Source: Phytopythium helicoides
Lineage: Eukaryota > Oomycota > Peronosporomycetes > Pythiales > Pythiaceae
Length of the DNA: 64,000 bases
Assembly (NCBI GenBank): GCA_024867545.1
Contig: JANFNE010000067.1
Location: forward strand, 62,001-126,000
Direction of reading: 5' to 3'
The position numbers were made by a program, and so were the translations under genes. Position 1 is the stretch's first letter. Every line of letters starts with the position of its first letter. A model generated the notes under the pieces. It saw nothing but the letters and a program-made list of their open reading frames with translations, had not been told where the DNA came from and searched no databases. Of this stretch, positions 31,321 through 42,400 are shown piece after piece.

Positions 31321-33799
31321 ATGGTGAAATTGACACCCGTCGTTCCCCTCCAGGCGGCAACGACAACGGCAGCGAAAGATGGACGACTACCATTCTTCGA
31401 GGCATTTGGCAAGCTCGGTCTACCAATTCTCCTTGTCGCGATCGCATCAATGCTATGGACTATCTGGCTTGTGTGCCTCAACATCGCGCCAAACACCACA
31501 GCCAACTACCTCATGGACACAGGTGACTTCGACAACGGAGACTTTTGGTTGATCTTGCGACCAGAGCCTGTGCTGCTGGTCTTCACAATCTCGTGCTTAT
31601 CAGCTATTCTAGCAATGTATGGAGCGGTCATTCTTCGAATGACTCTGTGGCGTAATGCAACACGACGTGAAAAACCGTCTGGGCAATGGACTGTCAGCAC
31701 AGGCAGAATGAGCGCCGTCCTCAGCTCCAAGAAAGTATTGAAGGTCAAACGGACGTGGAAAGACGTGACAGGGTTCAATGGTCGATGGCGAAAGCACTGG
31801 GTACGGAAGAGTGAGAAAAGAACTGACACGCGGAAGTAAGAACTCATTTTTACTATCATTTGTTTGCAGAACTCGATCCTCAAAGTGATTGACTTGACGC
31901 TACAAATGTTGACGCTTCATCGGATCCTCGAATACGGCTTCGCTCCAGTGTTATGCTTTGGCTACGCAGTGCTAGTTGCAATCAACGCGCTCAGTTGTGT
32001 GGTCTTCATCCTCAGTCGAAGCGACCATTCTGCTTTAGTGGAGGTGTTGATCGACACTATGTACGTGATCGTGCTGTTGTGGCGAGCCAAAACGTACTAA
32101 TGTGGTTGTCATGTGTCAGATTTGACATGCTGTTTGCTGTTGGCGCTCCCATTATGCTTCTAGTTTATGCCTATTCTCATTTTGATTTTGATCGAGCCCG
32201 AGCACGCCTAATTCTAGAGGTTTTAAGTCCCGGAAACTTTGACCGCCAAGCTCGATTGATAGCTGATCCGAGGCAAGTTTCGAATTTCCTTCTTAGCTTT
32301 GACGCGCTTCGGACAAACACATGGAACGGTCTGGCTGTCCAAACTGTCATGAACATGTCATTCTGCTATCGACTGCTACGTGTGGTCCAAGTCTACACTG
32401 AATCAAGACGCCAAAAGCATCATTCTACCCGCATACAAACAGGTGCGACAAGCAAGAACATCACAAAAAATTCTACGATCGCTGTCCCATTGAAGAATCA
32501 AGCACGAGTGCCTCGTGTAATTGCGTTTGTATTCCTTGTCGTCGGAGTTATTGCCATCGTATACACCCACGAATCGATCGCCCACTCAACTCGTGCATGT
32601 AAAGCATATCCTGAATGCGGGACATTCGCGTATCGCTGGACCACACAACCGTATTGTCCGTGCCTGGCATACATTGATGTAGACAAGACTCCAAAAACAT
32701 TCGAAGAGTGGACAAATTCGAAGGATGTAACGGAGTCTGTGGCGGCATTGGCAGCGTCAGGGGACTTGCTTGTGTTGAATATCATCAATCGACGATTGCG
32801 TGTATGGCCAGACGAGTTGAGTCGTTGCAAGAACATGCAATACATGTGAGTGGTTTATTAGTGGATATGTTGAAGCTGTACATGACTAAATCTGATGCAA
32901 CGTATCGAACGATAGCTCGCTGATGTATACGGATCTAGAGGAGATCCCTTCTTGGGCTGCAAGGTTCACCAAGCTTGAATATCTGTGAGTTAGTGAGTGT
33001 AACCTCTTTGATGACCGCACTCTGACATAGCAACCGACTGAATTGTAGAAGTATCGAAGGGAAGATGTACGAGACGAATCTCGTTACGATGCCGAACGAC
33101 TTGTTCGACAACATGGCGGTTCTAGCGAATTTACATCTTGGCGTGCACTTTCATCTCAAGCGGCTGCCTGACCTCGACGGGCTACACAACCTCAATGGTT
33201 TGTCCCTCGCAGTTCTACCGGAGTTGGTTCAGATCCCAGATCTGTCACAACTCAATAAGCTCCAGCGGGTGGAGATAAATGTGATGGGTTCACTGAAACA
33301 GATTCCCAACCTCCCCGATGATGTGTCACTTTCTTCTCTTATCATCATATTTGCACTACCGTGCTGCAGCGGGTTTCTTGGTAGTTGCGATTTGTCGCTG
33401 CCAGCTTGCATTGGGATGGATTCTGCTTCCTGTTTACCAAGTGATTATCAAGTACAGACGCTAAGTGAAAACTCACAGAAGCAGGTCGCAGCACATAATT
33501 CTACAATATGTGGGATCGACAAAGTTTTCCGAGGCGTGCCAATTAAGATGCTGTACTCCGGTCCGACCAAAGAACAGGTAGAAAAGTGCGAAGGCGTACT
33601 CTATCGTGAATGCACGTACGACACGACCAGCAATTGGAGCGTGGGCCACTCCATCTGCCTCAATGATCGTTTTCAGGTCATCAACTGCATCTTCTCGGAG
33701 GATGCGATCACCTTACGACGTCAAGAGATCAGAGATAATATAGGAGCTCAATGTGATCCTGAAGTTGAGATATGGCTAGGCTGCCAACCAAAAGCTTAA
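31321..33799 (+). CDS. LRR/WLGC five-span membrane protein D
   Basis: Exons 31321-31800, 31870-32060, 32120-32845, 32916-32984 and 33049-33799 give 738 residues. The start MVKLTPVVPL was chosen because gene E begins with the same motif; an in-frame upstream ATG (31258) would add 21 residues. The loop after span 1 carries NTTA. The cytoplasmic loop is lysine/arginine-rich (SSKKVLKVKRTWKD). Exon 4 encodes SLMYTDLEEIPSWAARF. Exon 5 begins GKMYETNLVTMPNDLFD and ends IWLGCQPKA, with 12 cysteines. Large stretches of D, including introns 3 and 4, recur in gene F on the opposite strand. Confidence 0.88.
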
Positions 33800-34328
33800 G
33801 GTGAAAGAAATCGAATCAACATGGAAAGCTACAGATTTGAAAATCAACATGCCAAGTCACAACAGGTGCGATTTAGTTGCGTTGCTTTTTTATATTTTAT
33901 ACTGGGGTGTACTTTTAAGAACGCGACAGAAGTGTTCCTCACATATGCAAAGTTCATAGCACTAGTAATAGATTTTGCTGGCATTTCTGCTCTACTTTGC
34001 GTTTCATTGTCGATAATTGATTGATTACGGCACAAAACGTTTTGACGACAGGCAATTGAGCCAGGTCGAGCACCGCGGGACCAACCTTTTGACTCACAAT
34101 CAGAGGCACAAGTGCTAAAATGGGTTGCGACGAGATCAAGCTGCAAGGGGTCTCGCTTCTCTCTGACATGCGAGTGAGTTGGAGAAAATACATAATTTCC
34201 ATAACCAACAATCTATTTTTTCACTGGTATTCGTGTACCACTGCTAAATATTCATAAGACTCGAACCGAATTCAGCGCAGTTCGACTGCTCTTCGTTGCA
34301 CGCAAGACACCACTTTACGAAACGAAGC
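33800..34328. other. Spacer between LRR genes D and E
   Basis: About 530 AT-rich bp hold no supported gene. A short hydrophobic frame at 33821-34024 has no relative in the window. Confidence 0.5.
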
Positions 34329-36822
34329 ATGGTGAAGTTAACGCCCATCGTTCCTTTCAATACAACCAAGTCAGCGAAAGATGGTACACACCACCTCTCC
34401 TTCATAGACGCCTTTGGGTTGCTTGGCCCACCGATTCTCTTTGTCGCAATTGTATCCATGCTATGGACCACCTGGCTCATTTGCCTCAACGTTGCGCCAA
34501 ACACCACAGCTAACTACCTCATGGACACAGGGGACTTCGACAACGGAGACTTTTGGCTAATCTTGCGACCAGAACCTGTGCTATTGGTGTTTACAGAACT
34601 CTGCCTCTCAACCATTCTTGTCATGTACGGAGTTGTCATTCTTCGAATGACTCTGCGGCGCAACCTGATTCCACAAGGGAGCTCATTCCACGACCGGAAA
34701 ATAAGCAAGATTACAAGTGCAGTTGTTCTAAGCTCCAAGAATGTGATAAAAGCCAAAAATGCGTGGCAGGACGTGACCGGGTTCAATGGCCGATGGCGAA
34801 AGCACTGGGTGAGTTTTGATTTGGACCTGTAATTCGCCGAGAAACAATTAATGTATATGCTCAAACGCAGAACTCGATCCTCAAAGTGATCGACTTGACG
34901 CTGCAAATGTTGACGCTTCATCGGATTCTCGAGTTCGGCTTCGCTCCAGTGTTATGTTTTAGCTACGCAGGGCTGATCGCAATCAACGCGCTTAGTTGTG
35001 CGACCTTCATCCTCAGTCGAAGCAACCATTCCGCTTTAGTAGAGGTTTTGATTGACACCATGTACGTGTTCATCCTATCGAAGTGCGATGTGGTCGGTCT
35101 CCAAGTAGCTGACTTGTGTGATGTTTGAAGGTTTGATATGCTGTTTGCTGTTGGCGCCCCCATCACGCTTCTAGTTTACGCTTACTTTCACTTCGACTTC
35201 GACCGTGCTCGAGCTCGACTGATTTTGGAAGTCACGAACCCAGTGAACTTTGAACGCCAAGCGCGATTGATGGCTGACCCAAGGCAGGTCTCAATATTCC
35301 TCCTCAATTTCGATGCTCTTCGTACAAACACATGGAGTGGACTGGCTATTCAGGCTGTCATGAATATGTCTTTTTGTTACAGACTGCTACGCGTGGTCCA
35401 AGTCTACAGTGAATCTCGCCGTCGGCTTCGACGCTCCTCCAGTACAGCAATTGCTTCGAATGATGGTAGTAAAACAGTTGACTCAAAAAACACAGCGACA
35501 ACTCCAGCTGTTCCATTGAAACGTCAAGCACGCGTACCTCGTGTTCTGGCAGTTGGGTTTGTGGCTGTTGGATTCCTTGCAATAATCTACGCCTACGAGG
35601 CTATCGAGCATTCGACTCAAGTATGTAACGCACATCCTCAATGTGCGACTTTTGCGTATCGCTGGGCAACACACCATTCGTGTCCGTGTTTGGCATACAT
35701 TGATGCAGACAAAGCGCCAAAAACATTCGAAGAGTGGACAAACCCAACGGATGTAACAGACGCTGTGGCAGCTCTGGCGGCGTCAGGAGACTTGCTGGTG
35801 TTCAACATCATCAATCGGCGATTACGTATTTGGCCGGACGAGCTGGGTCGGTGCACGAATCTGCGTTACATGTACGATTAAGGGAAAAAGATGCTTTGAA
35901 GATGTTGTTCACGAGCACTGACTGTGACCTACGTAAATGCAGCTCTCTGATGTATACCGGTGTTGAAGAGATCCCGTCTTGGGCTGCAGGCTTTACCAAG
36001 CTTGAATATCTGTGGGTATCTTAATTTGCTGTTTGTATGATGGCTGATAGCTAACACAAGATCAATCACAGAAGCATTGAAGGCAAGCTCACTGAAACCA
36101 ACATTGCCAAGATGCCAAACGACTTATTTGACAATATGCCAGTACTTACAAATGTGCATCTTGGAGTGCACTTCCATCTTCACCGGCTACCTCCTGTTGA
36201 TGGGCTTCATAATCTGAACGGTTTGCCACTAGCTATCATGCCCTCGTTAGCTGAAATCCCCGATCTCTCTCAACTTCACAGTCTCCTGCGGGTTGAAATT
36301 GTCGTGATGGCTTCACTAAAGCAACTTCCCAACCTTCCTGATGACGTGACACTCTCCACGTTATTGGTCATGCTTTCACTGCCGTGCTGCAACGGCTTTC
36401 TAGGCAACTGCGACTTGTCACTGTCGGCTTGTATTGGAATGAACCCCGCTTCCTGTTTGCCTAGCGATTATCAGACGGAAGTACTTAATGAGAATGCACA
36501 GAAGCAGATTGCAACACACAACACCACAATCTGCACAACCGACCTGGGATTTCGAGGAGTACCGATGCAGGTCCTTTACTCCGGTCCCACCGAGGAGCAG
36601 GTCGACAAATGCCAAGGCGTGCTCTATCGTGAATGTACTTATGACACTTCCAGCAACTGGAGCGTGGGTCACTCCATTTGCCTCAATGATCGTTTTCAGG
36701 TCATTCACTGCGTATACTCGGAAGAGGCAATTATATTGCTGCGCCGAGAGATCAGTGGAAATATTGGAGCTCCATGTGATCCAGATGTGGAAGCATGGCT
36801 GGGTTGTCAATCCAAAATGTGA
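34329..36822 (+). CDS. LRR/WLGC five-span membrane protein E
   Basis: Exons 34329-34808, 34871-35061, 35131-35871, 35943-36011 and 36072-36822 give 743 residues. The start is MVKLTPIVPFNTTKSAKD. The cytoplasmic loop (IPQGSSFHDRKISKIT) is closer to gene B (IPRGNSFRDRTLSKIA) than to D. Exon 2 reads LEFGFAPVLCFSYAGLIAIN, shared with F. Exon 3 has a longer Ser/Thr linker before span 5 than D. Exon 4 is SLMYTGVEEIPSWAAGF. The tail closes AWLGCQSKM. It is the last gene of the + strand LRR series, before the second methyltransferase/kinase block. Confidence 0.88.
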
Positions 36823-37783
36823 AGTAGACGTGATGCGGGCAGTCTCCGATTTTGTATTCGACATTAGCCTGAATTGAAGAGTGACGACTGTAGCTCTCCA
36901 TCGCCGAGAAGAAGCGGGAAATTAATCTTATTGGATTCAAAGTGTCAGTGTCCCAACGAGGATGGTGGTTGCGTGATATACTACATGGAGATGATAATAC
37001 CAGGGCAGGATTCCAATGAAAGACAGGCGTATCTACCACAGTATCCAAGGCACATCGTAGAAAAGTATCTCAAAACTCGTTTTAGCTAAATTTGAGGGTT
37101 CTTGCTTGGGGAGTGAGACTCCTTCACACCATCAACGCATTTAAATGAGGGGAGATTGCTTTTCCAACGCAAAATCTGCATTCACCATCAATAGCCTCTG
37201 CTCACACTGCTGTGCAAATACTGCAAGACCAGATCGGCCTCATCCGCGTGCTGCTAAAACTGTATTTCTTCCCGATGCTAACTCGCTCCTTGCCTTGGAT
37301 GATAATATCCACATGTGAACAAAATTCTATGACGAAGTTAAGATGTCGAACAAGTTAGAACACTCGGGCGGTAGTCTGCAATGCGCTTTTGTTCAGCAAC
37401 CTCCTCTGCTGCTAAAGTATCAACAACGAAGGCGATCCTCAAACAACGCAGACTGGCGAACTCTCGATGTGCTGCGGACATTACCTACTTAAGCTTTGCT
37501 TGTCAATGTGAATACAGCCATGGATTTTCCTTCTTGGTGGCTGTGATTTCACTCGACACTGCCGTAGTTGAGAAGAAGGGAAGCAGGTCAAGAGTGACTG
37601 GCGGCTTTGAGGGAGTGAGAGAGTAGGGACGACAATTGACCGAAGTGTATAACTTTCTTCATCATCATTTGGTACCGTCGATGAGGGAAATCATCGACTC
37701 CGCGCTGTTTGGCTGCAACTGAGTGCTCAGTGTGAGAGCCGAGAAGTTCACTACCAAATGCAACTGCCAAGGCAATAGATCCT
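36823..37783. other. Intergenic region, nothing recognised
   Basis: About 960 bp lie between LRR gene E and the conserved promoter of methyltransferase copy 3. There are only short open frames without family signal. Confidence 0.5.
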
Positions 37784-37973
37784 GTCACATGTCACATGTT
37801 GAGTCCACATCGTCATGTGGTGATCAATCACTTTAGGCGGGGAGCTGCTCGTGCGCAACGGAGACTCGCTCGACTTGTATACATGTGTTGACAGTGATGA
37901 CCCCATTCGCCGATCTTCCACGTCCCCGCAAGATCAACAGCAACACTTCGAGCTCATTGCCACCATCGTCACA
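37784..37973 (+). promoter_or_regulatory. Conserved upstream region of methyltransferase copy 3
   Basis: 'gtcacatgtcacatgttgag', 'ggtgatcaatcactttaggcg' and 'ccacgtccccgcaagatcaac' recur in the same order before copy 4 (44567-44734); the latter two also recur before copy 2. The CACATGT doublet followed by CATGTGG is a near-palindromic cluster and a possible protein-binding site. The last ~60 bp are probably 5' UTR. Confidence 0.6.
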
Positions 37974-38852
37974 ATGAACAAGGGGTTCACCAACGCCAAC
38001 TTGTCCAAGTACGCTGCAGCGTATGAAGCGCTGGCCGAGAACCTCACGGCTGGATGGGCTCGCGACGCCGTCCGAGCTTCACACGCTCGCATACTGCCAT
38101 TGCTGTCTCAAGACCGAGCTCTCAAGCTGCTAGACGTTGGCTGTGGTCCTGGAATCCTCACCTTCGAGCTCGCGAACAAATACGCAGACGCCAACATCCA
38201 CATCACGGCCACCGATCTGGCCGACGGCATGCTCGATCGTGTAAAACTCCGCCTCGAACGAAGTCCATTCGCGGACCGCATCGACACGGTGCAGATGGAC
38301 GGACGAGAGCTCGACAAGGTTGCAGACGGGTCGGTTGGCGTCGTTGGGTCGAACTTTGGCCTCTCCATCTTCCCGGAGCGTCCGCGAGGCTGGCAGTCTG
38401 CTCATCGTGTGCTGCAGGACGGCGGAGTGCTGGTGGTGACGGCATGGGACGCAGCAAGCGCAAATCTCAAGTGGTTCGATCTCATCACCAAGCTCTACAA
38501 CGAAGCAGGAGATGGGAGCGAATCGTCGATGCCTCCGCCGTCGACGCTCGCGGGTGCCGATCTGGTCGAGGGTGAGCTAGAAGCTGCTGGATTCCGCAAT
38601 ATTGAGACGTTCCGCACGACGCACACGATCATCGAGGATTTTGATGCGTTGTTGGGGTCGGTGATCGATAATCCGGCTGCGAGTAAGTTCCTGGAGCGTT
38701 TATCGAGGGAGAAGATCACGGAGCACATGACCAAGCTGCTCAGAGATGACACGGAGTCGATTGCGCGGCAGTCGGGTAAGTCAAATGACGGCAAGAACCC
38801 AAAGCTCGCGGCCTTCCACCTGACAGCGGTCACTTTCGTCGCGAGTAAGTGA
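37974..38852 (+). CDS. SAM-dependent methyltransferase, copy 3
   Basis: 292 residues, intronless, starting MNKGFTNANLSKYAAAY. SAM motif LLDVGCGPG and the other motifs are intact. Specific differences: NANL for NANW, SESSMPPPS for SESPMPPPS, and REKITEHMTK where copies 1, 2 and 4 have RETIMGHMTK. It ends FHLTAVTFVASK like copy 4. A frame extends upstream of the ATG, but the chosen ATG is the one conserved in copies 2 and 4. It is followed by 614 bp of spacer before ARM-kinase 2. Confidence 0.88.
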   Translation: MNKGFTNANLSKYAAAYEALAENLTAGWARDAVRASHARILPLLSQDRALKLLDVGCGPGILTFELANKYADANIHITATDLADGMLDRVKLRLERSPFADRIDTVQMDGRELDKVADGSVGVVGSNFGLSIFPERPRGWQSAHRVLQDGGVLVVTAWDAASANLKWFDLITKLYNEAGDGSESSMPPPSTLAGADLVEGELEAAGFRNIETFRTTHTIIEDFDALLGSVIDNPAASKFLERLSREKITEHMTKLLRDDTESIARQSGKSNDGKNPKLAAFHLTAVTFVASK

Positions 38853-39190
38853 GGTCTGTCACCGGCTCGCGTCGTGAATATCCACCTCAGCAAGTCGTTT
38901 CGGATGTCGAGTACATCGACGGGAAGGAAGCTCAAACCGATAGTCGTGAATATAGCAAAATGGTGTGAATGGACGAAATCGAGGGTGGCTACGATGGCGT
39001 CGCCCTACAATCCAATAGCGCTGGAATCTAGAGAGTCTCCCTCAAAACCTTTGACCGCAGCCAACTTTTCTCCCCATCCAAGCTCGTGTTTCCTCCAGAA
39101 CCCACGGCAACGACCACGCCTGGGGAGGTTGAAGCCAGCTTCAATTCAACCCAGACCATCACTGACATTCTCCTGGCGGTGCCACGCGCC
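38853..39190. repeat. 3' flank block shared by copies 3 and 4, first unit
   Basis: From 'gaggtctgtcaccggctcgc' to 'ggcggtgccacgcgc' this matches 45614-46008 with several indels. 'cttcaattcaacccagaccatcactgacat' is the best-preserved core. One + strand frame reads FNSTQTITDI in both, hinting at an old exon. Confidence 0.75.
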
Positions 39191-39466
39191 AACGAGCTCC
39201 AGGCATGGCGATGAAGTACGTGCATCATCGGCATTCCGCAAGTGTAGCGGGTCCTCTTGTAGGCAGCTTAACTTCCCTCGACAGTCTGCATCGCTGTCCT
39301 CAAGTGGCTATCCTTGTCCGTGATGCCTCCCAGTTCAGTGGTCAACAGACGAGATGATTCATCAGTTGTACCTACATCTAGCTGGCATAGATTTTACCGT
39401 TAGTTCTGATGTACTAATAACATTCCTGGGAATATATATATTTTTCCCCCCTAGCTCGCAGAGAAA
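39191..39466. other. Upstream region of ARM-kinase 2
   Basis: The last 50 bp before the ATG hold an AT run ('aatatatatatttttcccccc'), a plausible core promoter or 5' UTR. No gene is seen. Confidence 0.4.
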
Positions 39467-42400
39467 ATGAGCGAGAACGAAGATGGCGACGCGAACGAAG
39501 TGCCGAAGGCGCCACATGTTGATACCCTGCGTGGAGGTGACAGCAGTGAGGAGCGCGATGGTCACGAAGAGGGAGAGCTGGGGCGGCATGTGATCGAGCG
39601 ATACAACTGCCTTCGTCAAGCGATTGACGCCTTGGAAGACGCTAAGATCGACCACGCGCTGTTCGGACTGCTGCTTAGTGCCGAGGGCGTGAGGGACGAG
39701 ATGCGAGTGTTCGAGGAGGAGACTACAAGAGTTCTTCAGTTGGCGCATACGGGGTTCTACGTACGAAGGATCCAGAGACTGCACGCTGTGCTGGACGCAA
39801 TGAGCAGTCAGTGCGAGATATCGGAGTCAGAGGGCATGAGCGCATGGAGGGAGGTATTGGCGCGAGAGCGACTCGACAGGGTTGAGCGATACCAGAACTT
39901 GTTACCGTTGCATTCAAGCAGCAAAAACCGCCGCAAAAGAAGAAAGGTCTCGAGTCCACTTTTGAACGATCTAAAAACGAACGACCAACAAGAAGAAGCG
40001 ATAACACTTCTGAAAGCTGCCATACTCGAGCATGGTGATGATCTTTTGACTGTCCAAGAGGTCACTCTAATCACACGAGTCTACGAAGCTATCGTCATAT
40101 GCTCCAATACAGTCGTGATGTCGACGCCGTCGTGGCTCGTCATGCCGTTCGAGTTCATGAGTGAGTTTGGGTTGTCGCGGTGGGGGAATGATCTTTATTA
40201 CGCTGAGAGCTCGGACTCAGAACGCCTCATCAACGACGCAAACATATGGTCGAGCTTGAACCATCCGCATGTCGCCAAGTTTCTTGGGGCGTGTCACGTT
40301 GGGAGTTGGCCTTTTGTCGTTCATGAGCGCGCCCGCCCGCTGACCATGTGTTTAAGCGAGATGAAGTATCGAAAGCAAGTTTGGCGACGTGTGTTCGAAA
40401 TCTCGCTGGTGCTGCAATATCTAGGTGAGCGCGGATTAAAATTTCGCGACCATTTGTCGGTGGGGAATGTTTATTGTGCGGAAATGGAGTCGAAGTCTTT
40501 GGTATTTGGATCTGGCCTCATGAGCATGGATGATGATCTCAAAGACTTTAACAAATCACTGGGTAATCCCGCTGTGAAAGATGAGTCCAGCGAAATATTG
40601 AATACTCTGGGTCAACTCTGTGTGCTGATCCTGAATTGCTTACATGAGTTCGCTAAAAAAATGCATAGCTCTTTGTCTCATCAACATCAGAGGAGAAACG
40701 ACGACGAAGAAACCACCACATGGTATGTTTTGATGCCACAAACTCGACCTGATATTCTTGAAGAAAGTGAATGGCAAGTGCTTATGAGCATCCGAAACAT
40801 TGACGGTGAATCAAATGCGCCACTACTGTATGCGATTGAGCGTCTCCGAGAAGTTGCTGGGGTTATTAATGAGCGTGACAGAATTGGTGATGCTGGCGTG
40901 TGTAACCTCGACCAACAAGGCAATGGTTGGGAAATCGACTCGGTGAAGCTGCCTGCAATCGAAGGTCTCTCCGTAAAAGCTGCGATCCAACTTTGCTCGA
41001 GTATGTTATCCAGTGAAGCCCCAGCGCAACGTATTCATCTACGTCTGATAAATGTTTACGAGCAGATCAAAGAGATTGATGTGAATTCCAGGAATGGAAC
41101 AGAAGGAAAACAGCTAATAGAGGATTTTGCTGGTGTGCTCGTTCGATTCTATCGCCGGCTCAGTCAATCTACTAGCAGCAATGCGTCAGCACAGTGGAGC
41201 GCGGTTTCAGTGTGTCAGGCTCATGAACAATCAGGTGTATTGTCACTCCATGTGAGCATCGATCGACTGATGGTTAGGTACAGCCTGGTAAACAAAAGTT
41301 CGGTGCATAGCTGGGAGCCAAACTGGTCGCGACTGGGCTCAAAAGCCCAGCTGGAGAGAGTGAGTGTAATAATTCAGCAACACGGTGCCATTGTTTACAA
41401 ATATAAACAATTGGCAATGTGCATGGGCGGAGTCCAGGAAGAGAACTTAACAACAGCAATCGACAAGGCAAATCCTGAAATCATGTTGAGCAGTACAACT
41501 GTTGATACTCAGGATGGAAGAGGTAAGCTTCAGCTAAACAAACAACCCACACTTCACAAGTGGTTCGTGCCGCCATCAGAGATTGAATTCAAATCATTTG
41601 ACGAGTTCAGCCGCGGTGCCTTTGGATCGGTTCACCATGGCAAGTGGTTTGACACACCCGTGGTCGTCAAGAGCGTATTCCTTGAAGCCGCTAAGAACCG
41701 AGAAGAAACGTATGCGAAATTCTTCCAAGAAGCCGATACATGGTTCGAGCTCAACCATATCAATGTTGTGAAAATGTATGGCGCGTGCCATATCGGCCAA
41801 CCATTTTTTGTATGTGAGTACGCGAGTGGTGGTGAGTTGAGCTCGTATCTGCGTGAGAAGTCGAATGATGACCTGTACGAAGTGTGGTATTGTTTGTTGA
41901 ATGCAGCTCTGGGATTACAATATCTTCACGACAAAGGAATTGTGCATGCTGACTTGAAGGCGAACAACGTGTTGGTGGGAGCTGATGGTATTGCGAAATT
42001 GGCAGATTTCGGCTTAAGTAAGTCAGGACGGAATAGTTCGGAAGGTGCAAATGACGGTGGAGCTCTTGGAGCCTATCGATGGAAAGCACCTGAGTGTTTG
42101 CCATCAATGGGAAGACCTGGGGAGTCAGCCACTTTTGCTTCTGACGTGTACTCTTTTGCAATGCTGATGATAGAGGTGGTGAGTGGGAATGTTCCAAGGG
42201 GTGATTTACCCGACGATGCAGTAATTGTTCATGCTAAGCGGGGTAACTTGCCATCTCGACCGGTGGGAATTGCAAACGCAGAATGGCACTTGATTCAGCG
42301 TATGTGCAGTTTGGACCCAAACGAACGTATAACGATCGATTCTGTAGTGAATCAGCTGTCATCGTTGCTCGAGCGCCTAGATATGGGTCGACTGTGGTCT

